NCBI RefSeq assembly: GCF_013128195.2
Contig: NZ_CP053452.2
Location: 9,176,001-9,240,000, forward strand
DNA length: 64,000 nucleotides
Direction: 5' to 3'
DNA from: Frigoriglobus tundricola
Lineage (GTDB): Bacteria > Planctomycetota > Planctomycetia > Gemmatales > Gemmataceae
Shown: one piece after another, positions 10,193 through 19,294 of the stretch
How the letters are laid out: each line of letters opens with the position of its first letter
How positions within the stretch are numbered: the stretch's first letter is position 1
Position numbers and translations under genes: made by a program
Notes under the pieces: model-generated
The model's input: only the letters and a program-made list of their open reading frames with translations
Databases searched by the model: none
Told to the model about the DNA's origin: nothing

Positions 10193-10223
10193 CCCATCAC
10201 CGCGCTGGCAGCTCAAAGAGAAA

Positions 10224-10247
10224 ACCCGGCCGTGGGCGCGGCCGGGT
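10224..10247 (-). terminator. strong GC hairpin, terminator-like
   Basis: A perfect 9-bp stem (ACCCGGCCG / CGGCCGGGT) with a 6-base loop lies 32 bases after the MscS stop. On the minus strand it is followed by TTTT, giving a standard intrinsic-terminator look. On the plus strand the U-tract is missing, so termination of the MscS transcript is only probable. Confidence 0.5.
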
Positions 10248-10659
10248 CAACGACAAACTGGGCGATGCCTTGCGGGGCGATTTCTGGGCGAAAGGGCGAT
10301 GCAAGGGCGGGCGATGCTTCCTCTGTCCTAAGCACGATTGGGGCCGATGTGAGACGTGTTTTTTCGAATTCGCGTAAGCTGCATTTCGTAAACGAGTTAC
10401 GCGAGTCTCTCCTGCACGACCTCCGTCACTTCGATCTTGCGGACCTGTCGGGCAATCCGACAACCCAGCCCCGCGCGCCGATATTTCGGTGCCCGGGAGG
10501 TGATCGTCGGTTGCTCGGCCACCTGGACTACGCAACTTCTTCAGACCGAATCATCCACGGCGGCTCCGCGCTTTTGAATCTGTTAGGTGCCGCTCCTCGG
10601 GACACTATCTTCTGAGTCAAGAAACGTCCGGATGCTCCCCCACCCCGAAGGCGGCCACC
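10248..10659. other. non-coding gap
   Basis: About 410 bases without a supported gene. On the minus strand near 10390-10450 there is a short in-frame stretch (RQVRKIEVTEVVQERLA) that could be the remnant of an insertion-sequence gene. I could not place it in a family. Confidence 0.4.
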
Positions 10660-11976
10660 TTGCCTACCCCTCGATCGAACCTGTTCGTCATTTCGTTACT
10701 CGGCGCGCTGAGCGTGGTGAGCCCGTTCGCCATCGATATGTACCTTCCGGCGTATCAGGAACTGGCGACAGAATTCGGCGTGCCGAGTACGACGATTTCT
10801 CTCACGATTTCGGCCTACTTTATCGGGCTGGCACTCGGGCAGGTGGTGTACGGCCCGCTCCTCGACCGGTTCGGGCGTAAGCCGCCGCTGGTCGTGGGGT
10901 TGAGTGTGTTCGTGCTTTCATCATTCGGTTGCGCCGCCGCCCCGGACATCAACGTGCTGATCGCGCTGCGTTTCCTTCAAGCGCTGGGCGGGTGCGTTGC
11001 ACAGGTCGCCTCCGTTGCGATGGTGCGGGACTTCTTCCCGGCGGACCAGGCCGCGCGCGTTCTGTCGCGACTGTTCCTGTTCATCGCCGTGTCGCCGCTC
11101 CTGGCCCCGTCCGTTGGCGGTCTGATCATCGCGGCGTTCGGATGGCGGATCGCGTTCGTCGCGCTGGCCGGTGTCGTTGCCGCGATCCTCGCGCTGGTGT
11201 ACTTCCTCCTCCCCGAAGGCCACACGCCCGACCCCGACATCTCGCTGCGCCCGGGGCCGATCCTGGTCGAGTACCTCGCGATCATCCGGCACCCGCGGTT
11301 CGCGACCTACGCACTTGCCGGCGCGTTCTCGTTTGCCGGACTGTTCACCTATGTGGCCGGTTCGCCCGTGCTGTTTATGGACGGGTTTGGTGTCACCGGG
11401 CGCGAGTACAGCCTGATCTTCGCCCTGCTGGCGGTCGGGTTCATCGGCGGGAGTCAGCTCAACGTCGTCCTGCTGCGACGAACTTCGAGTGAGACCCTCT
11501 TCCTCCGCTCTCTTAGCGCGCAGGTGGCCGCCGGGGCGGTGTTTCTGGCCGGATCGCTCGCGGGCGGCTACGGGTTGGAAGCGACGCTGGTCCTATTGTT
11601 CGTGTTCCTCGGCTGCATCGGAATTACGAACCCGAACGCATCGGGCCTGGCCATCGGACCGTTCAGCAAGAACGCCGGGAGCGCGTCGGCCCTCCTCGGG
11701 TTCTGTCAGCTCGGGATCGGGGCCGTGATTTCGACCGGGATCACGACCGCATCGCCCCACGACAGCCGCCCGATCGTGGTGATTCTGGCACTCACCGCCG
11801 CGGCGGGTCTGGTGATCCTGTTGCTGGGTCGGAAGCGCGCCCACGCGAGCGCGGTGACCGAACACCCGACACAAAGCGCTCAGCCGACCGCCGAAACCGA
11901 CTCCGGCGCGCTGGACGAGCAGCCCAGTGACGCCTGTTGCACAGCGGGTCATTCAGACGCCACTCGTCGCGAATAA
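10660..11976 (+). CDS. MFS drug transporter, Bcr/CflA family
   Basis: 438 residues, TTG start. Twelve membrane helices; the N-terminal SPFAIDMYLPAY motif is the Bcr/CflA signature, with the MFS motif A (YGPLLDRFGRKPPL) after helix 2. The last 40 residues are a polar tail absent from most members. It is expected to export drugs or metabolites with proton exchange at the cytoplasmic membrane. No regulator is adjacent. The start is placed by homology, since upstream in-frame sequence is unlike the family and there is no clear ribosome site. Confidence 0.85.
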   Translation: MPTPRSNLFVISLLGALSVVSPFAIDMYLPAYQELATEFGVPSTTISLTISAYFIGLALGQVVYGPLLDRFGRKPPLVVGLSVFVLSSFGCAAAPDINVLIALRFLQALGGCVAQVASVAMVRDFFPADQAARVLSRLFLFIAVSPLLAPSVGGLIIAAFGWRIAFVALAGVVAAILALVYFLLPEGHTPDPDISLRPGPILVEYLAIIRHPRFATYALAGAFSFAGLFTYVAGSPVLFMDGFGVTGREYSLIFALLAVGFIGGSQLNVVLLRRTSSETLFLRSLSAQVAAGAVFLAGSLAGGYGLEATLVLLFVFLGCIGITNPNASGLAIGPFSKNAGSASALLGFCQLGIGAVISTGITTASPHDSRPIVVILALTAAAGLVILLLGRKRAHASAVTEHPTQSAQPTAETDSGALDEQPSDACCTAGHSDATRRE

Positions 11977-12030
11977 CGACCTGCATCGCCCTGGCCACCC
12001 GCGCGCCGGAACCAAGGGGCACGGCCTCCG

Positions 12031-12744
12031 TCACGCTTCTGCGGTCGGCAACCGGAGTTGACGGAACGTGTCCTCGTAGGTGGCCTCCAGGTTGACCGGG
12101 ACAGACGAACCATGAAGTAGCCACAACGGCATCGTTGGGAGTGACGAGCCGAGAGCGAGTTGTTCCTGTCAGATGGTGAGTCGTCCGCTGCCGTTCTTGC
12201 CGCTCGCTCGGTACGCCGTCGCGTACAGCCGCTCACCCCATGCCGTGTAATCGGCCGGGCCGACACGCGCCATCAATTCGTCGTGAAGGTTCGCGGAGCG
12301 GGTCGTCACCAGATCCACGATGACCAGTCCGGCCCCGTTCTGGATGTAGGTTTCACACTTCGCGACAAACGACTCACGAGCTTCGGCTCGATCTTTGTTG
12401 CCTTCACTCACCAACTCAATCGCCGCCGCGAGATAGCGGCCGTCGCGGTCCCCGTGAACCAGCACCTCGGCTGTTTCGCCAGCGCGTTCAAACGGGGCGG
12501 TCATCGTTCCGGCGGATGGTTGCCACTCCCCGTGCCCCGCGGCGCGGGGCACGGGAGCGGACTGAACGTTCCCATACGGCGCAACGTCGATCTCGATCGC
12601 CTTCTGAACGTTCGGCGACGCGCGATAACCATCGGGGAAGCAATCGTTGAGGGCCGCGGCCATGTACGTAGCCCACGCGTTGTGAAACGAGTGCCTTTCC
12701 AGTTCCCGGCGCAGCCAACCGCGGAAATGCTCGCGAACGGGCAT
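12031..12744 (-). pseudogene. DUF4058-family gene interrupted by one in-frame TGA
   Basis: The open part (12744 down to 12172) encodes 191 residues with the DUF4058 pattern HSFHNAWATY, IEIDVAPY, ELVSEGNKDR, VVDLVTTR. A TGA occupies 12171-12169, yet the same frame runs on for 45 codons with a normal DUF4058 C-terminus (LPTMPLWLLHG, VNLEATYEDTFRQLRLPTAEA) to a TGA at 12031. The whole, about 237 codons, is the usual length. The interrupted codon falls where family members commonly have Trp, so one TGG to TGA change explains it. The function of DUF4058 is unknown; it is abundant in planctomycetes and cyanobacteria. It may be a pseudogene, a sequence error, or read through. Confidence 0.75.
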
Positions 12745-12798
12745 TGGGGTTCCTCGTCAGGTTGGAACGCCTCCAGCATACCGCGGCTCGCGATTTAC

Positions 12799-14414
12799 GG
12801 AGGGGCTTGCGCTGTGGGCGCGTGACGCCCCCTCAAGCCGGCGCCTCCGCGGGTTCCCCGATCAGTTCCTGTAACTTTTTGGCGATGGGTGAGAGCTTCA
12901 TCGTTCCGAACGAGCCCTCGTGGCGTTGCGCTTGGGCCAACAGGGTGGCGAACGCCAGATGCACGATCCGCACCGCGCCCACATGCGCGCCGAACCGCCG
13001 CGCGCCGATCACGTTCCCGTCATCCACGCCCCACCACACCTCCAGCCGGTCATTCACCCGCTCGACACGCGTGCGCCCATTGTACCGGCGCTCGAATTGC
13101 GGGGTCGCGTGGCACCGACGGGAACCGACGGAGGTCCAATTCTTGGGCGACACGCACCGTAAGGCCGTACGATTTACCCGCGTTGCACTTCGACGCGCTC
13201 GCGCACGTGAACCCCTGGACCTTCGCTGGGCACCGGTACTTCAACGTCCCGCGACTCTTCTCGTGCCCCGCGGAACTCATGGCCCGGCGCACCGGAGGCG
13301 CGCTCACCGTGGCGTAACAGTACACGGGCCCGGCCTCATCGTGAACCACGTGACACGGGATCCGCCCGCCGATCGCTTCCCCTCTCTCGCCGTCCTTGGG
13401 CCAACAGGAACGGTTCTGCATTAACGGCTTGATTCCCGCCTCGTACCGCAGTTCGTGAACCGTCGTGTCGCCCGCGGCCTTGTCGTACGCCCACGTCGGG
13501 ATGCGGTCCTCGGGCCGGTGGCCCTGGCCCGGCTCGACCAACGGCCCGATGCACTCGTTGTCGCCAACCTCGGTGTCGCTGATGTGGTACGCCAACACCA
13601 CCTCGTGTTGGGCACCGACCAGCAGGTGCAACTTGTACCCGAACCACTCGACCACCTTCGGGACCCGGCCCTCGTCGTCCTTGTACTCCTTGGGTCCTCC
13701 GCTGGCTTGGGGCAACCCGTCCGCCACCTCGGCCGCCACGCGGTCGGCGTTGGGTTCGCGGCGCCCCCGCAATCCGGTGGAGTCGCCGGCCGTGTGGCGC
13801 CCCAGATCGGGCACCGCCGCCCCGAGACGCTGGACCACGTGATCGAAGATGCCGCGGAGCAAAACGAGGTCCGGAGCCTCACCCAAGACGGCGAGGAACC
13901 GGGTCCGGTTCCAGCCGTTGGGCCCGGCGCCTTCGCTCGCGATGCCGATGAGCAACCGCAGCGCCGCGTCGCGCCGGAGTTCCTCGAGACACGCTTCGAG
14001 GGTCGGGTGCCGGAGGATGATCGGGAGCAAGAGGACGCCCCAGCGTACGGACACCGGATACGTGTTGCACCCGTTGTGCCGGCGCGCGTTGAGGGTCGCG
14101 AGCAGTTTCCCATCCGGGATCGCGCGGAGCGCCTCGCGGATGGTGCCGAGTGTGGGCGAGATGTCGAGCTCGTCCCAGGGAAACACGGGCCGGGTGGCGT
14201 AGAGCAGCATGGGACCTCCGGTGCGGGTGAGCGCTCGGAGGGGGGGGCGCGCAACACCTCCCCGCGCAACTGCACCGTTAGGGTAAAAATCCGAGAAAGT
14301 GGCCCCCGACGTGGAAAAGACGGCTCCGCGCCCGAGAGGGTTGGAGTAACGATTTTCGGCCACATGCTCCAACGCCTGCAATTCCAGGCGCACCAGAAAC
14401 GCGCAAGCCCCTCC
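12799..14414 (-). mobile_element. decayed insertion sequence with 14-bp terminal inverted repeats
   Basis: The ends carry a perfect inverted repeat GGAGGGGCTTGCGC (12799-12812) and GCGCAAGCCCCTCC (14401-14414), enclosing one DDE transposase gene on the minus strand. I see no target duplication at the borders. A perfect 8-bp hairpin (CCAACCAG / CTGGTTGG) starts two bases beyond the right end. The transposase is frameshifted, so the element is probably immobile unless helped in trans. Confidence 0.7.
12833..14210 (-). pseudogene. DDE transposase (IS4/IS5 superfamily), frameshifted
   Basis: Starts at the ATG with GGAGG upstream (14210). The N-terminal helical region (DISPTLGTIREAL) and the DDE core follow: AGDSTG, a second Asp in WAYDKAAGD, and a downstream RYRCP region. 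Near 13101-13118 the frame shifts by +1: the first frame runs off into unrelated sequence, while the continuation (ATPQFERRYNGRTRVERVN...) is in the next frame and ends at 12833. That motif is the conserved C-terminal part of such transposases, so a single extra base (or loss of two) explains the break. Confidence 0.75.
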
Positions 14415-14531
14415 CCCAACCAGGGAGCTGGTTGGCGCCGCCCGTGCGGGCGAGTAAAGTGTCCACGGTCAAATGAAACGAGGCCGCTGCGTGACCTGAG
14501 TCACACCGCGGCCTGGAACCTCTCGCGTCAT

Positions 14532-14765
14532 TCAGTTCCGCGAAAACTCGGGGAACCGCGAGCGCCGAGAACGCTTCGCGCGAAGTTGTTCGCGCGTTCG
14601 CTCTGCGGCGATTCGGTAAATGGCCTGAATCTGTGTCTGCTGTACGGCTGTGAATGCGTGGAACATCAGACACGGAACGAACCCACCGGTACCAATCAGT
14701 GTGGGTACAGCCGCCACACTGGGTTGCAGTTGAATGAGCTGCTCCCGGAACCGGTGCTCGAACAT
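14532..14765 (-). CDS. small hypothetical protein
   Basis: 77 residues, ATG with GAGGAG six bases upstream, which supports real translation. It has a mildly hydrophobic centre (VPTLIGTGGFVPCLMFHAF), a Gln-rich stretch and a strongly basic C-terminus. No family recognised. It lies between the decayed insertion sequence and the Cys/Met-rich gene. Confidence 0.45.
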   Translation of the reverse strand: MFEHRFREQLIQLQPSVAAVPTLIGTGGFVPCLMFHAFTAVQQTQIQAIYRIAAERTREQLRAKRSRRSRFPEFSRN

Positions 14766-15005
14766 GACTCACTCCTCGCGTCTCTGAACGGTATTGATTA
14801 CTAGTTGAGTAGGCTTAGTAGTCATTCCAAGCCAATTGTAACCGCGCTTATGCGGAAAGCAATGTATCCTGTCGAGATTTGTGTTCGGCTGATCAATTTC
14901 GTTCGGAATCGCAGGAAAAACCTCGGTTGTCGGGTCAGCAGGGAACCCTTCAACTGCCTCTCCTAGTGCTTGATCCCTGACTTTCACGCTTTTCGGAGCC
15001 GAATC

Positions 15006-15461
15006 ATGACTTCCGCAATGATGATGGACCGCGCTGCGATGTCAGGGATGGGGAACATGCCGATGAGCACCCCGGCCATGCCGATGGCCCCGAACATGGT
15101 AATGGTGCCGCGCTGCACGATGAAGGTGGAGAAGTGCGCCGGCGGGATGAAGATCACGTGCTCGTGCGACGACCCGGCGGCGTGCACCATGATGCAGAAC
15201 CTGTGCGGCATGATGGCCGGGGGGATGTGCAGCATGTGCTGCACGATGAACGGCATGATGGTGTGCTGCTGCAACATGACGATGGGCATGTGCAAGTGCG
15301 AGATGACCGCCACCGGGTGCTGCGTCACCTGCACGAGCGGCGACAAGATGTGCGGCGACATGATCCAGGCGTGCTGCGACTGCATCACGGGCTGCATGAA
15401 GGCCGGCTGCACCTGCTGCATGATGATGGGCGGCACCCCGGTCTGCTGCTGCATGTGCTGA
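15006..15461 (+). CDS. extremely Cys/Met-rich small protein, probable metal binder
   Basis: 151 residues, of which I count 34 Met and 29 Cys (about 42% together). GGAG lies seven bases before the ATG. The N-terminal 35 residues are Met/Pro-rich without Cys. From about residue 36 on, Cys appear singly, as CC pairs and CCC triplets (VCCCN, PVCCCMC), separated by Met-rich runs. Composition of this kind suits binding of soft metals such as Cu(I), but it is unlike bacterial metallothioneins. No signal peptide is evident. I believe similar proteins recur in Gemmata-type genomes, but no function is assigned. Transcribed alone. Confidence 0.75.
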   Translation: MTSAMMMDRAAMSGMGNMPMSTPAMPMAPNMVMVPRCTMKVEKCAGGMKITCSCDDPAACTMMQNLCGMMAGGMCSMCCTMNGMMVCCCNMTMGMCKCEMTATGCCVTCTSGDKMCGDMIQACCDCITGCMKAGCTCCMMMGGTPVCCCMC

Positions 15462-15799
15462 TTGCGCTTTTATACGCACTGAGGAGTGAAACACTGGTCC
15501 CGTGCGCGTTCGGGTACCGAAGTGTCTCGCACCGACCCTCAGATGGCCGCGACCGCACGGTGCAACGCACTCCGAGGTCGCGGTTTCGTCGCGTCCCTTT
15601 GTGGGCCGCGTGTAGGGGGCGGAACGCAGGGGCAGGCGACGCCGCAACAACACCCCAACTGTCTCGACCCCAGCAAACGCACGCACCTGACTTACCAGCA
15701 TGAAACGCTTGTAAACACTTCACGATGATAGTGCCCACCGGAACCCCTGTTCGGGATCGGTTTCCCGTTCAGGTTCCAAATTGTGTTCTAAGTTGCGGC
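15462..15799. other. non-coding gap
   Basis: About 340 bases between the Cys/Met-rich gene and the GT87-like gene. Nothing recognisable on either strand. An in-frame ATG at 15725 could extend the next gene by 25 codons, but those residues are not hydrophobic or family-like. Confidence 0.4.
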
Positions 15800-17062
15800 A
15801 TGAGCTTGCGTAACCTCTTCATGATCGCGGTGTTAGCCGCGACGGGCGTGCTGCTGGCCGGACAAGTTCGGCAGTTGCTCGCCGACCCGACCGTTTGGCC
15901 GCCCGACGACTTCGTCGAATACTGGGCCGCGGCAAAGCTGACACTCAACGGGCAGAACCCGTTCGACGAATCGCTCCTTCTGCCCCTTCAGCAGGCCGCT
16001 GGCCGTAACACTGATGAAGCGGTGATGATGTGGAACCCGCCGTGGGCGCTTCCGGCGGTTCTACCGCTCGGGCTGCTGCCTGCGCGAGAGGCACAGCTCA
16101 TCTGGCTACTCATCCAACTTGTTGTGACGAGCCTCTGCGCGGACCGACTGTGGCTCCAACTCGGCGGGCGCCCGGAGCGGCGCTGGGTCGGTTGGCTCGT
16201 GGCTTTCGTGTTCCTGCCAACCGTGTTCGCCCTTTCCACTGGCCAGATCTGCCCGTTTCTCCTGCTCGGAGCGGTCCTGTTCCTCGAATGCCAGCGCCGG
16301 GCACGGCAGGACCGCCGCTGGGAATACCTCGCCGGCGCGGCGACGGTCCTGGTCGCGATCAAACCGCACCTCGCCTACCTGCTCTGGGCCGGAATCGCTG
16401 TCGATGCTGTAACACGCGACCGGTGGCGGACGTTGCTGGGGGGCGCGGTGACAGGCATCGCTTGCGCGCTCGTGCCGCTGGCGTTCAACCCGCACATCTG
16501 GCACCAATACGCTGACGCTCTGGGTAACCGCCCGCCGGCCCAGTGGCTCTCGCCGACCGTTGGAAGCGTCCTGCGGCTCGCGTTCGGGGCGGAGTTGTTC
16601 CGGCTTCAGTTCGTCTCGGTCGTGGTCGGGCTGGTCTGGTTCGCGGCGTACCGATGGGAGAAGCGGGCGGGGTGGGATTGGGGCGCGCAATTGCCACTCG
16701 TCCTCCTCGTGTCGTTTGTGACAGCCCCCTACGGCGCGTGGCCGTTCGACATGATGTTGCTGCTGCCGGCGGTGTTCGAACTGCTGGTCAAACCGGCCGC
16801 GACCCAATGCCCTCATCTTGTGGAACGCGGCAGCCGGGAACCCTCCCCACCGGGCGCCTGGGCTGTTGGCTCTTACCGTTTCACCGTGGCCGGGCTCAGC
16901 GCGATCAACCTGGGTTGCCTCGTCATGAACCTGTGCCAGACCGGTTCCTTCCTGTTCCTCTGGGTAGCGCCCGCGGTGCTGGTGCTTCACACTCTTCATA
17001 CGGCTCGCTCACGGGGCACGCTTGTCCCGTACCCCGAAGTGAACGGTGCGGTGCCGGCATGA
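15800..17062 (+). CDS. GT87-like (DUF2029) polyprenyl-phosphate glycosyltransferase, membrane protein
   Basis: 420 residues with about ten membrane helices. The first large loop holds DDFVEYWAAAKLTLNGQNPFD, the acidic GT-C loop typical of GT87 (mannosyltransferase PimE-like) proteins. A second signature is the MMWNPPWALP loop. It is expected to transfer a sugar from a polyprenyl-phosphate carrier on the outer face of the cytoplasmic membrane. Its TGA stop overlaps the next gene's ATG (ATGA), so the two are translationally coupled. The start is chosen by the first hydrophobic helix; no strong ribosome site precedes it. Confidence 0.75.
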   Translation: MSLRNLFMIAVLAATGVLLAGQVRQLLADPTVWPPDDFVEYWAAAKLTLNGQNPFDESLLLPLQQAAGRNTDEAVMMWNPPWALPAVLPLGLLPAREAQLIWLLIQLVVTSLCADRLWLQLGGRPERRWVGWLVAFVFLPTVFALSTGQICPFLLLGAVLFLECQRRARQDRRWEYLAGAATVLVAIKPHLAYLLWAGIAVDAVTRDRWRTLLGGAVTGIACALVPLAFNPHIWHQYADALGNRPPAQWLSPTVGSVLRLAFGAELFRLQFVSVVVGLVWFAAYRWEKRAGWDWGAQLPLVLLVSFVTAPYGAWPFDMMLLLPAVFELLVKPAATQCPHLVERGSREPSPPGAWAVGSYRFTVAGLSAINLGCLVMNLCQTGSFLFLWVAPAVLVLHTLHTARSRGTLVPYPEVNGAVPA

Positions 17063-18582
17063 TGCTCCCGCGGTGGCTCGGTCCCGGAGCGATCGCCTTC
17101 GTGGTCGTGTGGCTCCTCCTGCTCGCCGCCGGCCGGTCGGCGTTCTTCAGAGACCCCGGTACGTTCTGGCACGTGACAACCGGCGAACTCGTTCTGAAAG
17201 ACGGCTTCCTCCGCGCCGACCCCTACACCTTCACGTTCCCCGGAACGTGGTGGGTGCCGTACCAGTGGCTCGGTGAGGTCGGCATGGCGCTCGCGCACCG
17301 GGTCGGCGGTTTCGACGTGCTGCTCCTCGGTGCGGTCACGATTCTGGCGACCGTGTTCGCGTGGCTCACGGCGCGGTTGCTCGGCACCGGGCTGCACCCG
17401 ATCCTGGTCGGGGCCGTCATCGCACTGGCGCTCGCCGCGGCCGGCTCGCACTTCCACGTCCGACCGCACCTCGTCACGCTCGCGTTCATGGTCATCGTGC
17501 TGAGCCTGCTGACGGCTGCCGATGCGCCCGGGCCGCGGTTCAACCGGCTGTTCTGGCTGATCCCGCTTTGCGTGATCTGGACCAACGTCCACGGCGGGGT
17601 GCTGGGCGGCATCGGCACGATCGGCGTCGCCTTCGCAGGATGGGTCGGGTTCTGGGTGCTCGGTCTCCCGACTCCGGTAATGACGCGGCGCGACGTGCGG
17701 GTTCTCGTACTCGTCGCCCTCGGTTGCGGGCTCAGCACCTTCGCCAGCCCCTACGGTCTGGACATGCTCAAGACGTGGAACGTCATCATGGGCGCGCCCG
17801 AGCTGCGGGACATCATTTCCGAACACCGCCCGCTCGACGTCACCGCGCCTTACGCGTGGCCGGTGCTGGCGCTCGCGGGCGTCTACCTGTTCGTCCTGGC
17901 CGGCGTGAAGCCGCGCGCAGTGAGGGCGACGTGGCTACTGCCGCTCGTGTGGCTCGCGCTCACGTTCAGCCGGTGCCGACACGCCTCGTTGTTCACGGTC
18001 GCTGTGGTCATTGCGATCACGGCCATGTGGACGCACACCCGGTGGGCGCACTGGCTGGCGGCGCACCGCCCCGACCTGTATCAACCGGGGCGCGACGGGG
18101 TGCGGCCGTGGTGGGCGAACGTGTGGCTGCCGGTCGCGGTTGTCGTGATCGCGTTCGGACTTCAAATGGGGCGCGTACCGCTCCCTCTGATCGGCAGCGG
18201 TTGGGCCGTTCATGATCCGGAATACTGGCCGGTTGAGGTCCTCGACGCGCTGAAGGCGAACGAGCCGAGACCGGGCGAACCGAACAAGCTGTTCAATTCG
18301 GGCTACGTCGACGGCGGGTTCGTGATCTACCACGCGCCGGGCTACAAGGTGTTTGTGGACGACCGGTGCGAGGTGTTCGGCGGCCCGTGGCTCAAGGAGT
18401 TCTCCGAAACGGAACAGAGCCCCGAACCCGGTCCGGTGCTTCTCAAATGGGAAGGCCGATACGGCCCTTACGATTTCGCTCTCACCCGGACGGCCACACC
18501 GATCGACGACTGGTTCGCATCATCACCGACTTGGTGCGTCGTGAAGGTGACGCCGACGGCCACGTTCTACAAGCGACGTTAA
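17059..18582 (+). CDS. GT-C-like polytopic membrane protein
   Basis: 507 residues with about ten helices and a soluble C-terminal domain of about 110 residues. The first extracytoplasmic loop has DPGTFWHVTTGE followed by ADPYTFTFPG and WVPYQWLGE, a pattern seen in large planctomycete GT-C-fold proteins. The C-terminal part (YVDGGFVIYHAPGYKVFVDDRCEVFG) resembles the soluble tail of such enzymes. Probably a membrane glycosyltransferase working with the coupled upstream gene; donor and acceptor unknown. Its stop overlaps by four bases the stop of the convergent thioredoxin-like gene (shared TTAA). Confidence 0.65.
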   Translation: MMLPRWLGPGAIAFVVVWLLLLAAGRSAFFRDPGTFWHVTTGELVLKDGFLRADPYTFTFPGTWWVPYQWLGEVGMALAHRVGGFDVLLLGAVTILATVFAWLTARLLGTGLHPILVGAVIALALAAAGSHFHVRPHLVTLAFMVIVLSLLTAADAPGPRFNRLFWLIPLCVIWTNVHGGVLGGIGTIGVAFAGWVGFWVLGLPTPVMTRRDVRVLVLVALGCGLSTFASPYGLDMLKTWNVIMGAPELRDIISEHRPLDVTAPYAWPVLALAGVYLFVLAGVKPRAVRATWLLPLVWLALTFSRCRHASLFTVAVVIAITAMWTHTRWAHWLAAHRPDLYQPGRDGVRPWWANVWLPVAVVVIAFGLQMGRVPLPLIGSGWAVHDPEYWPVEVLDALKANEPRPGEPNKLFNSGYVDGGFVIYHAPGYKVFVDDRCEVFGGPWLKEFSETEQSPEPGPVLLKWEGRYGPYDFALTRTATPIDDWFASSPTWCVVKVTPTATFYKRR

Positions 18583-18902
18583 GCGGCTCCCGTGGCGACC
18601 AGCCCGCGCCGCACCTCCTCCACATCGGTCGGGCGTACGGCCCGCGCCACTTCCTGCCCGTCCTTCAGAAACACGAGCGTCGGCCACAGTTTCACCGCGA
18701 AGGAGCGGCCGAGTCGCTTACCCTTTCCGTCCGCGACTTTCACGTGACGCACGTCGGGAAAACCGCCGAGCGCAGACAAAATGAGTGGCTGCGCGCCCTG
18801 GCAGTAACCGCACCAGTCGGCGCCGAATTCCAGCACCGCCGGTCCGCTCCACGCGTTCACCTCGTCGCGCGTCGGTCCCGGCTCCTCGTACGGGCCGTTC
18901 AT
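18579..18902 (-). CDS. thioredoxin-like protein with CGYC active site
   Basis: 107 residues. The active-site motif is ADWCGYC (C31, C34), and the cis-proline is P74 in KLWPTLVFLKDG. Length and order match a single thioredoxin domain without signal peptide, so it is likely a cytosolic disulfide reductase. The dipeptide GY between the cysteines differs from the GP of classical thioredoxin and suggests a changed redox potential. Convergent with the GT-C gene. Confidence 0.85.
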   Translation of the reverse strand: MNGPYEEPGPTRDEVNAWSGPAVLEFGADWCGYCQGAQPLILSALGGFPDVRHVKVADGKGKRLGRSFAVKLWPTLVFLKDGQEVARAVRPTDVEEVRRGLVATGAA

Positions 18903-19012
18903 GTTGGTCCTCCGATCCCAAACAACTGTGCATCCAGGTAAGAGGCCGGAGTGCGGTCCGATCGCCCGGCCCGTGGTCGGCGGCCCAACCTTCGCGAGCT
19001 TCCGGTGTTATT

Positions 19013-19146
19013 GTAGGTCGCGGTCGAGCGCGGCTTGGCACGCGAGGCCCGACGGCGGACCGCCTTACGGGTCTGCTCAGCCGGGCGACGCAACCGAGAT
19101 CCGCCAGACCCCGGGCCGTCGAGCCTCGTCGCAAGGCCTCCTCGAA
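19013..19146. repeat. dispersed inverted-repeat element, degenerate copy
   Basis: Begins GTAGGTCGCGGTCGAG and ends GCCTCGTCGCAAGGCCTCCTCGA. A better copy lies at 53835-53977, where the same start and end sequences are present and the two ends are perfect 16-bp inverted repeats. Here the right end has lost the last bases of the inverted repeat. It lies between the thioredoxin-like and TolC-like genes, presumably a MITE-like element. The interior is poorly conserved. Confidence 0.65.
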
Positions 19147-19294
19147 CAACTGACCACGGTCCGAATGGGTTCGTGCATCAGACAACGGAACTTTCTCGAT
19201 CGCACTCTGGGGGAAGTTTACTCACGGCGCAGCCCCACGCGGTCGATACTGAGAGTGAGTCGTCAGATTCGTTCAAGTTACGGATGGCCCTTTG

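Noticed and set aside
10660..11976. The transporter as a metabolite uptake system
   Set aside because: The SPFAIDMYLPAY start is specific to Bcr/CflA exporters.
12169..12171. TGA as selenocysteine in the DUF4058 gene
   Set aside because: The position is usually Trp rather than Cys, no SECIS-like hairpin is evident directly downstream, and no sel genes are here.
13455..14804. 449-codon plus-strand open frame
   Set aside because: Antisense to the DDE transposase, so composition-driven.
15042..15701. Ala/His-rich minus-strand frame opposite the Cys/Met-rich gene
   Set aside because: It mirrors TGC/ATG-rich codons of the real gene; the plus-strand gene has the ribosome site.
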